A stretch of DNA of 64,000 bases from positions 1,075,255 to 1,139,254 of the forward strand of contig VZQC01007061.1 in assembly GCA_009823505.1 (NCBI GenBank), written 5' to 3'. This stretch comes from Rhizomys pruinosus. Lineage: Eukaryota > Chordata > Mammalia > Rodentia > Spalacidae. Numbering within the stretch: the stretch's first letter is position 1; the number at the start of each line of letters is the position of its first letter. The translations under genes were made by a program, and so were the position numbers. Shown here one piece after another: positions 46,838 through 62,066 of this stretch. The notes under the pieces are model-generated. The model was not told the DNA's origin. It searched no databases and was given only the letters and a program-made list of their open reading frames with translations.

Positions 46838-46960
46838 CCCTGTAGCTCCCAGCTGTCCTGGAACTCACTTTGTACACCAGGCTGGCCTTGAACTCACAAA
46901 GATCTGCCTGCCTCTGCCTCCCAAGTGCTAGGATTAAAGGCATATGCCACCACGCCCCAG
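46838..46960 (-). mobile_element. B1 SINE with GAA-expanded tail
   Basis: B1 body on minus directly abutting the (TTC)n run. Confidence 0.85.
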
Positions 46961-47283
46961 CTCGCCAACTTCTTTTTGATTAGAGGATATAAGGCCTAGT
47001 GAGGGTGCAGTCATATGTGATAGTGGCTCCCAAAATTAAAAGGACAGTAACTGGGGACTGGACCTTCTCCTGTCATCACCTTCACCCCTGACAGCCTAGT
47101 GGGGAGTGGTCCTCTCTACCCACCACCCCAACAGCCTCTCAGCTGACTGTGTGAGAGTCCCAGGCTTCTGATGTTCATAGAGCATCCTACTGCTTTAGCT
47201 GTGCAAGACACTTGCAGAGGTGGGGGTGAGGTGCCCAAGACTCGACCCTGCTTCCTGGTCCATTTGAGCTCTTTCCCCAGCTC

Positions 47284-47413
47284 TGTCCCTAAGAATTTTT
47301 TTTTGTTTGTTTGTTTTGGTCTTTTCAAGATAGGGTCTCCCTGTAGCCCCAGCTGTCCTGGAACTCACTCTGTAGACCAGGCTGGCCTTGAACTCACAAA
47401 GTGTCCCTAAGGA
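47284..47413 (-). mobile_element. 5'-truncated B1 SINE
   Basis: Minus B1 cut off at the CACAAAG position; TGTCCCTAAG occurs at both sides (about 47284 and 47402), so it inserted truncated. Confidence 0.8.
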
Positions 47414-47849
47414 TTTTGATACAAGCCGTGATACAAGGCTCTTGCCTTCTAGCCCAGCAATTCTTCCCAGGGTGAACAAAAATAATCGTCAAGACCCAAG
47501 CCTGTGCTACAAAGTAGGAGGAAGGGGACATGCCACAAGGGCTGTGGCTGAGCTGAGCCTGCACTGGAGGTCTGAATGGAGTTGCTGAATGGTGGTGACA
47601 GGCATGTCTGAGAGGTGAAGGGGGAGGACCGGCCAGGGATAGAGGTTGGAGTTCAGGGAGGACCTTGTGGGGACTGTGCTGGGTTCTGGAAGAGCTTGCT
47701 CCACCTTCCCTGGCTTCCTGACCCCAGCTGAGCCCCCTGTTATCTCCCTCTACCAGAGCCCTGTATTCACCGTCCCTTGCCCCCCTTCTCTGGGGCTAAG
47801 GAAACTCATCCCCAAGCACTTTTTGGCTTCTAAGCCTCCCAGTCTCAGG

Positions 47850-47935
47850 CTGCTGGGTGCTGGTAAACAGCTTATTAAGGTGATTAACGCTGCAATTAAA
47901 GCTGGAAAAACAGAGGCCAGGGTGATGGCTGCTGG
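47850..47935. promoter_or_regulatory. Candidate Dlx intergenic enhancer core 3
   Basis: AT-rich unique block with TTATTAAGG, GATTAACG and CAATTA (47893-47898, Dlx core on minus), about 5 kb beyond the Dlx3 3' end. Function is inferred from motif density and position. Confidence 0.35.
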
Positions 47936-48087
47936 TTGTCCCCCCCAACTCCCAGTGTGCCCTCCTCTTCCTCTCTGATCCCCTCCAGGGTAGTTGATGC
48001 AACTACACAGCTTAGCCAAGCAGGGTCCTCACCTAGAAGCTGACTAGCAGGGTCCTTGCTGACTACCCGAAATTCCCAGTTTTCTTA

Positions 48088-48322
48088 AATTTTTTTTTAT
48101 TAATTTTATTTCTGTATGTGTATGTCTGCATGCAAGTCTGTGCACCCGTGTCGTGCAATGCCGCAGAGGTCAGAAGAGGGTGTCGGATTCCCCTGGAACT
48201 GGAGTTCTCCTGGAATTGGAGTTTCAGACGGTTCTCGGCCACCATGTGGGTGCTGGGGATCGAACCCGGGTCCTCTGTAAGAGCGGTCGGCGCTCTTAAC
48301 CGCTAGGCCATCTCTCCAGCCC
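48088..48322 (-). mobile_element. B2 SINE, duplicated subfamily
   Basis: Full-length minus copy, CCCAGTTTTC at both sides. Confidence 0.9.
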
Positions 48323-49696
48323 CCCAGTTTTCATTCATATGTTGCTAGTCAGTGTTGCTGACCTTCAGGGGAGGGGAGTAAATGGTATTTGGGGGGGGAC
48401 GGACCGTGCCCTAGGAATGGTATATGGAAGCTGAATTAGGTGGGGTCTTGAAGATTCCCCTAGCACCTAGAACCCCTCAGGAACAGGGTTAATGACTTCC
48501 CCAAGAGGTGTCTCTTTCCAGAAGCAGGACAGAGAGCTTCCTTCCCTGAGCTCAGGGTGTCAGGGCAGTTGCTGCCCACCCAAGGGTCTTGGAATTATAA
48601 GACCATCACCATCAATGAGCTCACCATCCAGGAAGGATCTAGGGAGCTTCTGAGTCTGGTCCTCGTCTCCACAGCTCTAGGCTGCTTTCCTCTGGCCCTC
48701 TCGCAAGCCTCATCTCTGTCCCATGGGGTCCCTAAGTGAGAGGAACTGCAGGTGGGGTGCAGGGGGTATTTGTTGATCAAGACTTTGTCTTTGTTTGGCA
48801 TCCACCTATCATTCAAGACATTGTTCAAACAACTCCCCTCTAGCACTGCTTTCTGATGCTTCCTTTCCCTGTGCACCAGACTCCCCGGCCGTTCCTTGAA
48901 CAGCCTGTGCACCGGCTCTCCCAGAACTGTCGGGCCAGTCGTGGGCCCTTCATGTTGTCTGCTGTTACCTGCAGGTCTTAGCTCAGGGTCTGTGCTCTTT
49001 CCACAGGCTCCTCAGTAAACGCAGGCTGACCTGTTCCTATGTGAACACACCCAGAGGTGGTAGATCAGCCAGAGTCACAAGTAAGAGATGGCCATTCAGC
49101 CAAGGCAACAAGCGAGGCCAGGTCTGGGGCTGAATGGGGAGTTTGGGGGGTTACACTGCGGGCAGCCTCTGCCACTCACCAAGCAGGCTTACCAAGTGCT
49201 GGTGCCTTGTTAAGCATTTTACTCAGGTTTTCGAAGTTAATCTTCTCTCCAGCCCCTGGTTGGTAGGATCAACCTTATATTATAGATGAGAAGACTGAAG
49301 TTCAGGAAGGCTAAGTGACTTGGTCAAGGTCACACAGCCAGGAAAGTCATGGAGTCGGGATCCAAATCCAGGTCAACAGACTCCAGTGTGCGCATTCCTG
49401 ACCACAGCGTTAAGCTTTTCTTAGACTTGCCTTCCTCCTCAGTCCCCTCCCAGGGAAGAAGCTTGCAGCAGGGCTGGCCACGTGGGACAGGTGGGTGGAG
49501 CTGGGGTGGCCTTCCGCCTCTGGTAGTGCTTCAGAGTGAACAGAGATGGAAAGCCCACCAAGAGCATCTGGTCTCTGTGCAAACCTAGGTTCAAATCCCA
49601 GCATTGCCTCAGATTTGCTATGTGACCTCGGTCGACAGAATCAAACTCTTTAGCATTGGCCTCTGTTCTCTTCCTCCTCTTCTTCATCTCTATTTC
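48323..49696. other. Unique sequence with MIR traces
   Basis: Minus MIR at about 49190-49400 and the start of a plus MIR at 49580. No gene recognised. Confidence 0.45.
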
Positions 49697-49706
49697 TTTT
49701 TCAAAT

Positions 49707-49746
<40 letters not shown>

Positions 49747-49946
49747 GTAGGGGGGGCAGACTATCACTCATAGCTTTGGCTGGCCTAGAACACTCTATGT
49801 AGACAAGGCTGGCCTCAAACTCATGGAGACCTATCTGCCTCTGCCTCCCAAGTTCTGGGATTAAAGGTGTGCCACCATGCCCAACTCTCTTTCTCTCTTT
49901 CTTTCTTTCTTTCTTTCTTTCTCTTTCTTTCTTTTTTTTCTTTTTT

Positions 49947-49995
<49 letters not shown>

Positions 49996-50005
49996 TTTCT
50001 CTGTC
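49697..50005. repeat. (TC)n, minus B1, (CTTT)n cluster
   Basis: (TC)n at 49700-49746, a minus-strand B1 at 49747-49888, then (CTTT)n to about 50000. These split an old MIR whose halves are at about 49580-49670 and 50285-50400. Confidence 0.8.
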
Positions 50006-50029
50006 TCTTTCATTCATTTTTCCTGGTGA

Positions 50030-50270
50030 GGTAGGGTTTCACTATATAGCCCAGGCTGGCTTTGAATTTACTATGTAGCCCAGGCTAGCCTTGAATTCAT
50101 TACATAGCTCAGGCTGGCATTAAATTCTCAAACTTCCTATTGCAACTTCCAGAGTGCTGGGATTACAAACCTGCATGACCACATCCAGCTTTTCACTTCC
50201 TCTCTTCCTTCTCTTCCTCTTCTCTTTTGTGCTAGGTACTGAATCCAGGGCTTCATATATACTAAGCATA
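50030..50270 (-). mobile_element. B1/B4-type SINE with triplicated segment
   Basis: Three successive versions of a 29-30 bp unit (ATAGCCCAGGCTGGCTTTGA type) at about 50040-50127; the standard B1 has two. Confidence 0.65.
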
Positions 50271-51305
50271 ATCTCTACCACTGCCGGAGCCTCAGTGTTC
50301 TCATCTGAAAAATGGGCATTATCCCACTCACATGCCATACTATCATGAGGATCATATGCAAACGGCCTGGTATTATTAGGTGGTTTATTAAATGTCACCT
50401 GTTATATAGCATTAGACTTGGAGAACAGTGACTCTTGGGTAGACTGGGGTTCCCTAGCTGGCCCCTTTTGTTCCCTAAATATTGTCAGGAGACAATGGGT
50501 GTAGTCAGGCAGCACCTGGCAGAAGGTGGGCTCTTTGTAGTCCTTTCCTGGCACGGTGCCACATCCCGTCCCCCAAACCCTTGTCCCCATGGGTCCTTCA
50601 CCAGGGCATCAGGGTGGTAAAGGACAAGCTGACCTGCCTGAAGGTGGGCCTGAAGAGGAGGAAGGGGAGGCCAGAGGTGGGGCTGACCCTGCTGGAGGTC
50701 ACCTGGGCAGCTAATCCAGCCTGACGGAGCTGGGTTGAGCACGGAGGAGTTAGGCCCTTACAACATCCTTTCATCCGTCACCACCCGCCGGCCTGCCCAG
50801 CCTCCCTCCTTGCTTCCTCTCTCTGCCCTTTTCTTCCCTCTCCCTCCCTTTGCTGGCAGCCCAGCCCTAATAAAATGCAGTGTCTCCAGCGAGTCTGCCC
50901 GGCTGCCGCCTCGCTGCTCCTGCCTGCACGCAGCCCTCAAACCAAAAGCTCAGCTTAGCCCCGCCTGGCAGCTGCCAGCTTAACCCTTGCCAGCCCGTGC
51001 CATTGCGTGGTGAGGTCTCCTCTCCTGAGCCTCCCTCCAGCTTGTGGGCTTGGACAGGTGGGGTAGGGGCTGAGGTCTTATCCTGTTAAGAGAGCTGGGC
51101 TCTGTGCTGCTGCTCTGGGAACACAGAGTCTGTACTTTTGTCCTTTCAGCCTTACTCTGCCCAGGCCTCACAGCTCCCCGGGAACCCATTTGACAGATGA
51201 GGACACTGAAGCCTGACTGAGAAGCTGCAGGCTGAGCTGGGTCACGGTGGCTGCTGGGTAGCACCACCGGCTTTGCTGATTTTCTAAATAAGACTGCCTC
51301 TGTGC

Positions 51306-51308
<3 letters not shown>

Positions 51309-51395
<87 letters not shown>
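51309..51395 (+). repeat. (TG)n(AG)n compound microsatellite
   Basis: About 20 TG then about 22 AG units, without interruption. Confidence 0.95.
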
Positions 51396-51510
51396 CAGAG
51401 ACACAGAGAGAAATGAAGAACATGAATGTATTTATGCACTTGTGTATGGGGGGAGCTAGATCTTTAGAGAAATGTGGTTTGGTTTTGTTACATTTGAGAT
51501 GTTTGTCTCA

Positions 51511-51511
51511 G

Positions 51512-51557
<46 letters not shown>

Positions 51558-51612
51558 GTAAATGTAAGGAGCACCATGTGTCTATTAGGAAGCTGATGCC
51601 ATCTCCCTTCTG

Positions 51613-51648
<36 letters not shown>
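51511..51648. repeat. Facing (TG)n and (CA)n runs
   Basis: (TG)n at 51511-51555 and (CA)n at 51616-51648 with 60 bases between. Being complementary, they could form a hairpin in a transcript. Confidence 0.9.
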
Positions 51649-51650
<2 letters not shown>

Positions 51651-52274
51651 TTATTTTCCACCTCTCTCTTCTCACAAGCCTGGAGGTGAAGGCAGTGTGT
51701 CCAGCCCAGGCAGTCAGCATCTAGAAGACTTTCCCAAGAAGTCAAACACAGACCCCCACCCCCATCTCTTTGATTCTCTTGGCCAGCCTGAGGTCTCACC
51801 AGCTATGGGAATTGTGGTGTTCCTCCTGCCTGTCCATCCCGTCCTACCCTCACCCAAGCTGGAAGGGAAAGACAGGAGGGTGAGGGGCTGGCACTGCCTG
51901 AGCATGGAAGCAGGGGCTTTTACACACATGTGCAAGCATGTTTATGTGTGAGCTCAAGATCAAAAAGCAGCCAGGCATCAGCAGTGGTGGCAGAGGGCAG
52001 CTGGCTGACAAAGCCGACAAGCCAGAAGCAGAATGGAGTCAGAAGGGCCCGGGTTGGGAGCCTCCCACCCACACGGGCTCACAATTGGGGGCAGCCACAA
52101 GGTCCAAGCACCTGCCCCCCAGCCCAGCACCCCAACAACAGGCTCCACCCTGGTCTTATCTTTCCCAGCAGTCCCTAGAGGCTCAGTGGTCCCTCCCCTC
52201 TTAACACCTTTCCCAACTCCAGGCTTCCCCTTAAGAGCAGCCTGCCACCAGCCTCTAGTTCAAAAAGCACAGTG

Positions 52275-53732
52275 GTTACTTTCTTCTTTTTTTTTATTAA
52301 CATTATATATAAAGACGGGTCCAGTAAGAAAGCAGAAGAGAAGGCTGGGAAGGCTCACTTCATTCCTGTCCCCCTGGGGTGGGACTCTGAGACCCACATC
52401 TTTCCTTGCTCCTGCACCTCCCAAGAAAACCAAATCCAGTCGGAGCCCACATCCATCTCTCAGCTTGCAACATACAGGGAGAACGGTCCAGTCCGGGAGG
52501 AACAGGGTCACATAAATAGGAAGCCACAAGGGAGGAGGCTGCTTCTCTTGGTTGCTCTTAAAAAAAAAAAAAATACATACTATGTATATATAACTACAGA
52601 CTTTTACCTCTCCTTTTCTTCGATGTTTTACCACATCAGGGGTGGAAGAAAGTTAGCTTTGGGAGGATGCCTGGGCCGGGAGGGGCACTGGTACCAGCCT
52701 TCTGGGCGGCCAGCCCTCACCCCTAAGGCACGGAGCTCTAGTCTTCCTCCTGTCTTCTGGCTCCTCACTGGCAGACTGGGAGCAGTCTGTTTCCAAAGCC
52801 ACCGGGAAGGAGGTGTTTTGGGGTTTGTCTTGTCCAGTCTATCTCTGTAGATAGTTGGGGTTTGACCCCCAAACTGCCAACTTACTGGGGGAGGAAAAGG
52901 GATGAAGTGAGGGGCAGGGCAGAGCAGAGCTGCCCACCAAGAAAGGGGAGATTTGGTCCTGTTAACAATGCCCTTGGTTGTCCTATGTTTCAACAGCTTT
53001 TAAAACCAGAGTTGTGCAAAGTCCTCTATATGGAAGAAAGGGGCCCTTAAGAAAAACATGAGAGGCCCTTTCCCCACGAAAGAGACAGACAGATGGCTCC
53101 TTTAATTCTTCCCTCGAAAGCCTTGGATATTAAAAAGCCTTGGCTTGGGGAAGTTTTCTTTGGTTTTACCCTCAAATCTAAAATGAAGGCTGCAGGAGAG
53201 CTGGTGCTAATCGGGCCCCCACCTTGAGGCTCGGCCATGATGTGGTGTCCAATGTCTTTTTGGCAACAGAGCAGCTCAAGAGGGGGTTGCCCCCCCCCCC
53301 GTCGGTGGCTTAGTGGGAACCAGGTCTGACGGGCGCTTGGATCCATGGTGCCTGGTACCCAGCCTAGGCAGGACCTGCAAGCCCTCCAGGTCTCCCCATT
53401 CCCAAGGTCTCTACTGTCTTGGAGAAGCTGGAAGGTGGTGAACCAGTTAAAGGCAATCCAGGCTCCTGGCGCAGAGAACATGCCCGTCCCCACTGGGGTG
53501 GAATGCCTCAGCATCTGGAGGGCACCCCATTCTAAGCAGGGGAGGGGGTCTGGGCATTCTTGGTCCACGCATATTTCATCTGGAGGCTCTTGGGTCCCTG
53601 GAGGAAGGGGCAAGGGAAGGGGAAGGGGGCTTTTCCCCATGCCCCTGGACGATTTCCTGAGTGTCATTAGGACGGGCACCTTCTGCCTGGTCCTAGGGGG
53701 GTCCTTCGTGGGGGTGCAGGCCAGGCAGGTGC
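52275..53732 (-). other. Dlx3: Dlx3 3' untranslated region with polyadenylation signal
   Basis: There is no SINE between the Dlx3 stop and 52.3 kb, and the only AATAAA on the minus strand here is at 52298-52293. It is followed by an A-rich stretch and then sequence of intergenic character. The implied 3'UTR of about 1.4 kb fits the roughly 2.5-kb Dlx3 mRNA known in mammals. The exact cleavage point is inferred. Confidence 0.75.
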
Positions 53733-57240
<3,508 letters not shown>

Positions 57241-57251
57241 AGGCAAAACAT

Positions 57252-57289
<38 letters not shown>

Positions 57290-57293
57290 TCTC
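57252..57293 (+). repeat. (CT)n just upstream of Dlx3
   Basis: About 20 CT units (GA on the Dlx3 sense strand), about 100 bases upstream of the predicted start. It may act as a GAGA-type promoter element, by inference. Confidence 0.9.
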
Positions 57294-57310
57294 TTTGTTG
57301 TTACCCCAAA

Positions 57311-57312
<2 letters not shown>

Positions 57313-57367
<55 letters not shown>
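57313..57367 (+). repeat. (CA)n upstream of Dlx3
   Basis: About 27 CA units, 20 bases beyond the CT run. Confidence 0.95.
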
Positions 57368-57369
<2 letters not shown>

Positions 57370-57560
57370 CAGAGCTCTCGTTCCTTCTGGGCCCCAACCC
57401 AGATAAAGTCCTCTGAATCAGGGGATGTGTGGATGGGGTGGCCCTGCTGAGCCCCCAGTATCTACTGGTGTGTTTTCGTGGCTGGGGGTGGGCTTAGGTG
57501 AGATGTGGAAGGAGGGGAGTTTGCCCATTGGGTATTTGTGGAAGGAGGTGTTCCTCAGAG

Positions 57561-57561
57561 A

Positions 57562-57595
<34 letters not shown>

Positions 57596-57606
57596 CGCGC
57601 GCGCGC
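57561..57606 (+). repeat. (TG)n(CG)n alternating purine-pyrimidine tract
   Basis: About 13 TG then about 10 CG units, the classic Z-DNA-prone pattern, 0.4 kb upstream of the Dlx3 promoter. Confidence 0.95.
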
Positions 57607-58539
57607 TATGCAAATGACGGCAAAGTGGTAAGACCTAGGGTCCGCGAAAATATTTTAATCGCTTTTTAAATCCGAAGAAAGGAAAAAGAACTTCTAGGTT
57701 AAAGAAAATGCTTGAGCATATTAATATATTATCTTTATAGCACTGCAATCATGGAAATGTGATTTAAAGATTATAGAGAAAGGATCTCAACAGGCAAAAA
57801 AAAAAGCACCCGAGGCCTGCAAAAGTCCTAAGTCAGACCTGGGAGGATCTTACGGGGGCAAGGCTGTGTGGATTTAGGGGATGCTGAGGAGGGTGGGGGT
57901 ACCCACAAACTACTTGTGTGCAGTTTCGGAGATGGTCCAGGCGGAGGAGAGCGAGGGACCTGGGGTCTCCATAGGCTGGCTTTCTTTCTGTGTGCTTCCA
58001 AAGGTCTGGGGGCAGATTGTACACTGTGTAGGACAGCAAACGGAGGTGAATGTCTTTAGTGGTTAAGGATGGAGGATCTTATCTGTTTCACAGGATACAG
58101 GGATGTGTGAAGAATGCAGGAGTGTGGAGGGAATGTGTGGCAGTTTCTGGGGAGTGGGAGCCAGTGGGAAAAGAGGCTGTGAACCTTCACCATCAGCATG
58201 TGCATGCCAAAATATGCATAGACCTCTCAGTTCCTTCCCGATCTCTAATAGCCGGGAGCCATGGTGCTCCCCGCAATTCCTTCCCACCTTGACGACCCTG
58301 AAGAAGCTGGCTCCCTGGAACAACCAACCCCTCCCCCAGGTCCTAGTTCTGTCTAGCTCACAATGCCCAGTTTCCAGATTATCTTTGCTGTTCCCAGTGC
58401 GCATCCCATTTCTCCATTGCATTCCCACTTCTGCCCCCATCTCTCCTTGGGGGAGGACTTTTCTCAACTTCAATTCCTTAGTTTCCCCTCTTTCACCCTC
58501 ATCCCACTCTGTCCCCTTGCTTTGCCTAGTGTGAACACG
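57607..58539. other. Unique sequence upstream of Dlx3
   Basis: AT-rich at 57640-57790 (AAATATTTTAATCG, TTAATATATTATC), otherwise unremarkable. A distal promoter role is possible. Confidence 0.4.
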
Positions 58540-59130
58540 CCACGTCGAGGACACGCAGTGCCAGCGCGCCACCTCGTGGTTACATCTGGGTGGTGCAGCC
58601 TCTCTAAACCCGCCGACTTGCTAGACCGCAGAATGGAGAGGGGGCTCCGGAGTAGTTTCTAGGGGGACTCTGTGTTTTTCCAAGATCATACCCGGTGCAG
58701 GCTGCCGAGCCTGGAAGGAATTAGGCGTGGAGAGCTGCAGTCGGCGGGGCAGAGGGGCTGCCAGAGTCGGGCGCAGTGGGTGCCCAACTGGCCTGGGCCG
58801 CTCTGGGAGGCCGCCGCGTGGGAAAGGTGGGGGCGGGGGCGGGCGAGGGGAGCGCTATCTGTCTGTCTATCTGCGCGTCCCCCCAGCGCCTATCGCCAGC
58901 CGCTGCGAGCTCGTGGCGGGGCGAGTTGCCACCCGCTCTGGATGCCCTCTGTTCTGTTGCCAAGAGGGCGCCCAAGGAGCCCGGGGCGGTGGGGGCAGGA
59001 AGGGCACTGGGCGGCCGGTTCCCCTCCCAGGATGCGAGCGGGGGCGGCAGGCAGGGCCTGCTTCGGAGCCCCCAGCTGCCCACAGGGAAAGGACAGCGTG
59101 GCAGGCTCGGTCTCGGAGTTCGTCCATACA
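58540..59130. promoter_or_regulatory. CpG-rich block upstream of Dlx3
   Basis: GC-rich with many CG pairs, separated from the Dlx3 promoter island by about 1.3 kb of lower GC. No protein similarity in any frame. The CTCF-like site at 58566 lies at its left edge. Confidence 0.45.
58566..58579 (-). promoter_or_regulatory. CTCF-like site upstream of Dlx3
   Basis: The minus strand reads CCACGAGGTGGCGC, matching the CTCF core (CCASYAGRKGGCRS) at 13 of 14 positions. It lies about 1.4 kb upstream of the Dlx3 start, at the edge of a CpG-rich block. Confidence 0.65.
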
Positions 59131-60085
59131 TTCAGCTGAGAGGCAACAGGTGATTCAAAGAAGCTTCGGTCTGTCTCCTCACGCCACCAGGCCCGTGGTT
59201 TCTCCAATGTGAAGGGCGCTTGGGAGCCTGGTGGTGGCAATGGGTTATTTTAAGGTAATTCCTAAGCTCCATTGTGCTCCATTCTGGAAATTCTAAGAGT
59301 TCTAGAAATGGACTGAAATTGCAACATCAGCAGCTTACTGAAACATTCATTTATCTATTTATTATTATTGTTGTTGTTTTTGAGAAGCATTTAGATAAGT
59401 GTTTGGTAATGTGTGGCTAACATCTGGCCCCCATTGCCTGGTATGCCAGAGACTGTCCTGTCCACTACTATCCTCCAGATACTTAGAGTGGGCATTGGGA
59501 AGTGTTTGTTGAATGACTAAATGAGAGGGGCTGATTACCTTGGCACTATTCTAGTAGGCTGAGGCACGCTTGGTTAGGAGGCCTGAAAAAGGCATCAGGA
59601 GGAGTAATGACTCAGACAGACCCCGAGTTGTCCCCTAAGGGGCCCCGAAGCCCAGGAGGACGGGAGCTGCCAACAGCTGGATGAGAGCTGGGTGGAGAAG
59701 TAGCTGAAAGATGCTGTAGGTCCAGTGCCACCCACTGGACCTCACCTGGTCTAGCAGGATGAGCGAGTGTCAGCTAGCCAGAGTGCTGCTCCTGAAAGAT
59801 GGCTGAAGCAAGACAGTTGATGATAGGTGACAGGGATCTCTGGGAGTTCTGACAGGAAAGAGAGGGAGCTGTGCTGCCTGGTGCCCCAGTCAAGGTCTAT
59901 TGCCCACACTGTCTCTGGCATGGAAAAAAGGTTCCTGATGATGGGAATGTTTCCTGGAGGTCAAGTATCATGCCCACTGGGCATAGTGACAGCCACTGTT
60001 CACAGAAAGCCAGGCAGAGGGGAGGGACCGAGCCAGAAGGTGAGGAGGCAGGTAGGCCTTGCTTTCTTCCTTGCCTGGAGAGCTG

Positions 60086-60099
60086 GCGCCATCTAGCGG
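60086..60099 (-). promoter_or_regulatory. CTCF-like site upstream of Dlx3
   Basis: The minus strand reads CCGCTAGATGGCGC, 13 of 14 with the CTCF core. It has the same orientation as the site at 58.57 kb. Confidence 0.65.
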
Positions 60100-60651
60100 T
60101 CATAATAAGAAGGACATGTCTGAATGCACCGGGAAACCTAAGTGGGCGTCCTGCAGAGGCAAAGCCCTGGGTCCCAGGACAAATCCCGTCTTCTAGGTTA
60201 GGAGCCATATCGGTAGTAAATATTCTCCTTCGTCACCATCCTCCATCACTCTTTGGCTTTCACCTCCCACTCTGCCCACCTATCTTTGTTCAGCCAGGGG
60301 CTCCGTCCATTGGATTTCTCATTTGCAGGTCCTGAAGAGCAAACTTCTTATTTTTTCAGAGTCTCATCCTAGCTGAATGTTTGCTGAGCCTCTGCACTGT
60401 ATCAGCCTGCGTCCTGGATGCTGAGCATGCCCCGATCAAGACAGGTAGGATGCCTCTCTCCACGGAGCCCAAGCTGTGTCGGGAAGTGAAATGGTCTGAT
60501 TCCAGAACCATTCTTTCTGGTTGTGATGGTTGATGGGCAGGGGTAGTTCACACTGCGGTGAAAGTCAGAGCGGCTGAATCTTTCATAGGCAGGAGAGCAT
60601 CTGAACCAAGACCGGAAGGAGGTGTGGAAGGGACCCGGCCCGGGAAAGAAA

Positions 60652-60690
60652 GTGGGAAGGAGGGGAAGGAGGGGAAGGAGGGGAAGGAGG
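60652..60690 (+). repeat. Short AGGGGAAGG tandem repeat
   Basis: Four copies of a 10-bp purine unit (GGGAAGGAGG type). Confidence 0.8.
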
Positions 60691-60874
60691 GCGCTGGGCA
60701 CAGAGTCATGGATCTGCCTAGAGCATAGTATGGGGTGTGAGTGGTGAGGGGAACCTACCAGCCAGGCAGCGGTGGACTCAGGGACCCAAAACTCAGCCTT
60801 TGAAGCCTGGAGCAGGGGCATGGACTTTGTTTACCGATTTCAGAGAATCACTGAAAGGGATTTTGTTTAATTAT

Positions 60875-61035
60875 CGAGTTTATTTTATGCGTACGTGCGT
60901 GTGCCTGAGTGTATGTATATGTGGACCATGTGTACGTAGGTAGTTGTGAGCCAGCATGTGACACCTGGGAACTGAAGCCAGACCCTCTGGGATTGTAGCA
61001 AGTACTCTTAACCACTGAGCCATCTCTCTAGCGCC
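60875..61035 (-). mobile_element. Old B2 SINE
   Basis: Diverged minus copy ending CACTGAGCCATCTCTCTAGC. Confidence 0.65.
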
Positions 61036-61514
61036 CCCCCCCCCAAGGGTTTTAACCAGAAAAGGGACAGATAGGGTTTTCACTCTGGATGTTGTGTGGA
61101 CACACAGTTGACAAGACTGAGGGCTAGAGGCCACTGTACTAGCTCAGACAAGAAGGAGATATGGCCTGGGTTAAGGCCGGAGAGGTGGGGCCGAGAGAAA
61201 GACAACGGAGGCCACACACAGGACTTGGAGATGGATTGATTGGGTGAGCGGTGGAAGAGAGAAAGGGATGAAGAGCTGCCTCCTTGGTATGGGCTCTGAG
61301 AGAGAACGGAAGAGAGGATGCAGCAGGGAGAAGAGCCCGTCCCTAGTTCTGCCTCATGTTTTAACTTCTCGTGGGAGAAGTTTAGGATACGCGGAAAAGT
61401 GCATATCCTGGACTCTGAATTTGCATAAATCAGACAGATCTGTGTATCCAGCACCCAGATTGAGTGCCAGGCCAAGAAGCAACACTCCCAGTGCTCAGAA
61501 ACCCTGAGGGTAGG

Positions 61515-61722
61515 GGCTGGAGAGCTGGCTCAGCAGTTAAGAGCACTGACTGCTCTTGCAGAGAACCTGCACTTGACTCCTTGAAACCACGTGGCAGCTA
61601 ACAACCATCTGTAACTCCAGTTCCAGGGGACCTGGAGCCCTCTTCTGATCTCTGAGTGCATTGGACACCATGTTTGCACTTACACACATGCAAGGAATAC
61701 ACTCATATACATAAAAAAAGAA
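61515..61722 (+). mobile_element. B2 SINE
   Basis: Plus copy without the duplication. Confidence 0.85.
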
Positions 61723-61838
61723 GCCCTGAGTGTAAACACCATCTTGATCAATGTTGATTGGTACATAGATCAGATTTTCATATTTTAAACTTTTACATAA
61801 GCAGAAGTATGCAGTCTACATTCTTTTATCTCTGTCTC

Positions 61839-62015
61839 CCCCACTTCCTCCTCTTTCTCCTCCTCCTCTTCCTCCTCCTCCTCTTCCTCTTCCTCCTCCT
61901 TGTCCTCCTTCTCCTCTTCCTCCTTCTCCTTCTCTTCCTTTGGAATGCTGGGAACAGAACCTAGGGCCACATACATGCTGAACACATGCTGTACTACTGA
62001 ACTACCCACACCCGC
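61839..62015. repeat. TCC/TTC-rich tract attached to a minus ID element
   Basis: CTCCTCCTCTTCC-type tract (61839-61942), followed by a minus-strand ID element (to about 62015). The tract is the mutated tail of the ID copy. Confidence 0.75.
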
Positions 62016-62066
62016 CCTAGCTGGTTTCTTTTACTCAACACTGTGTTGTAAGAGTTATCCAGGCCA

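Larger units (their letters stand above)
50401..52274. other. Intergenic sequence 3' of Dlx3
   Basis: Free of B1/B2; holds microsatellites at 51309-51648 and a MIR trace (-) at about 51180-51240. No gene recognised. Confidence 0.45.
59131..60874. other. Unique sequence upstream of Dlx3
   Basis: No rodent SINE; AT-rich ATTTATTATTATTGTTGTTG at about 59351-59380; the CTCF-like site at 60086. No gene recognised. Confidence 0.4.

Noticed and set aside
53047..53679. A 210-codon open frame on minus downstream of Dlx3
   Set aside because: It lies wholly in the Dlx3 3'UTR, after the family stop codon, and shows no similarity.
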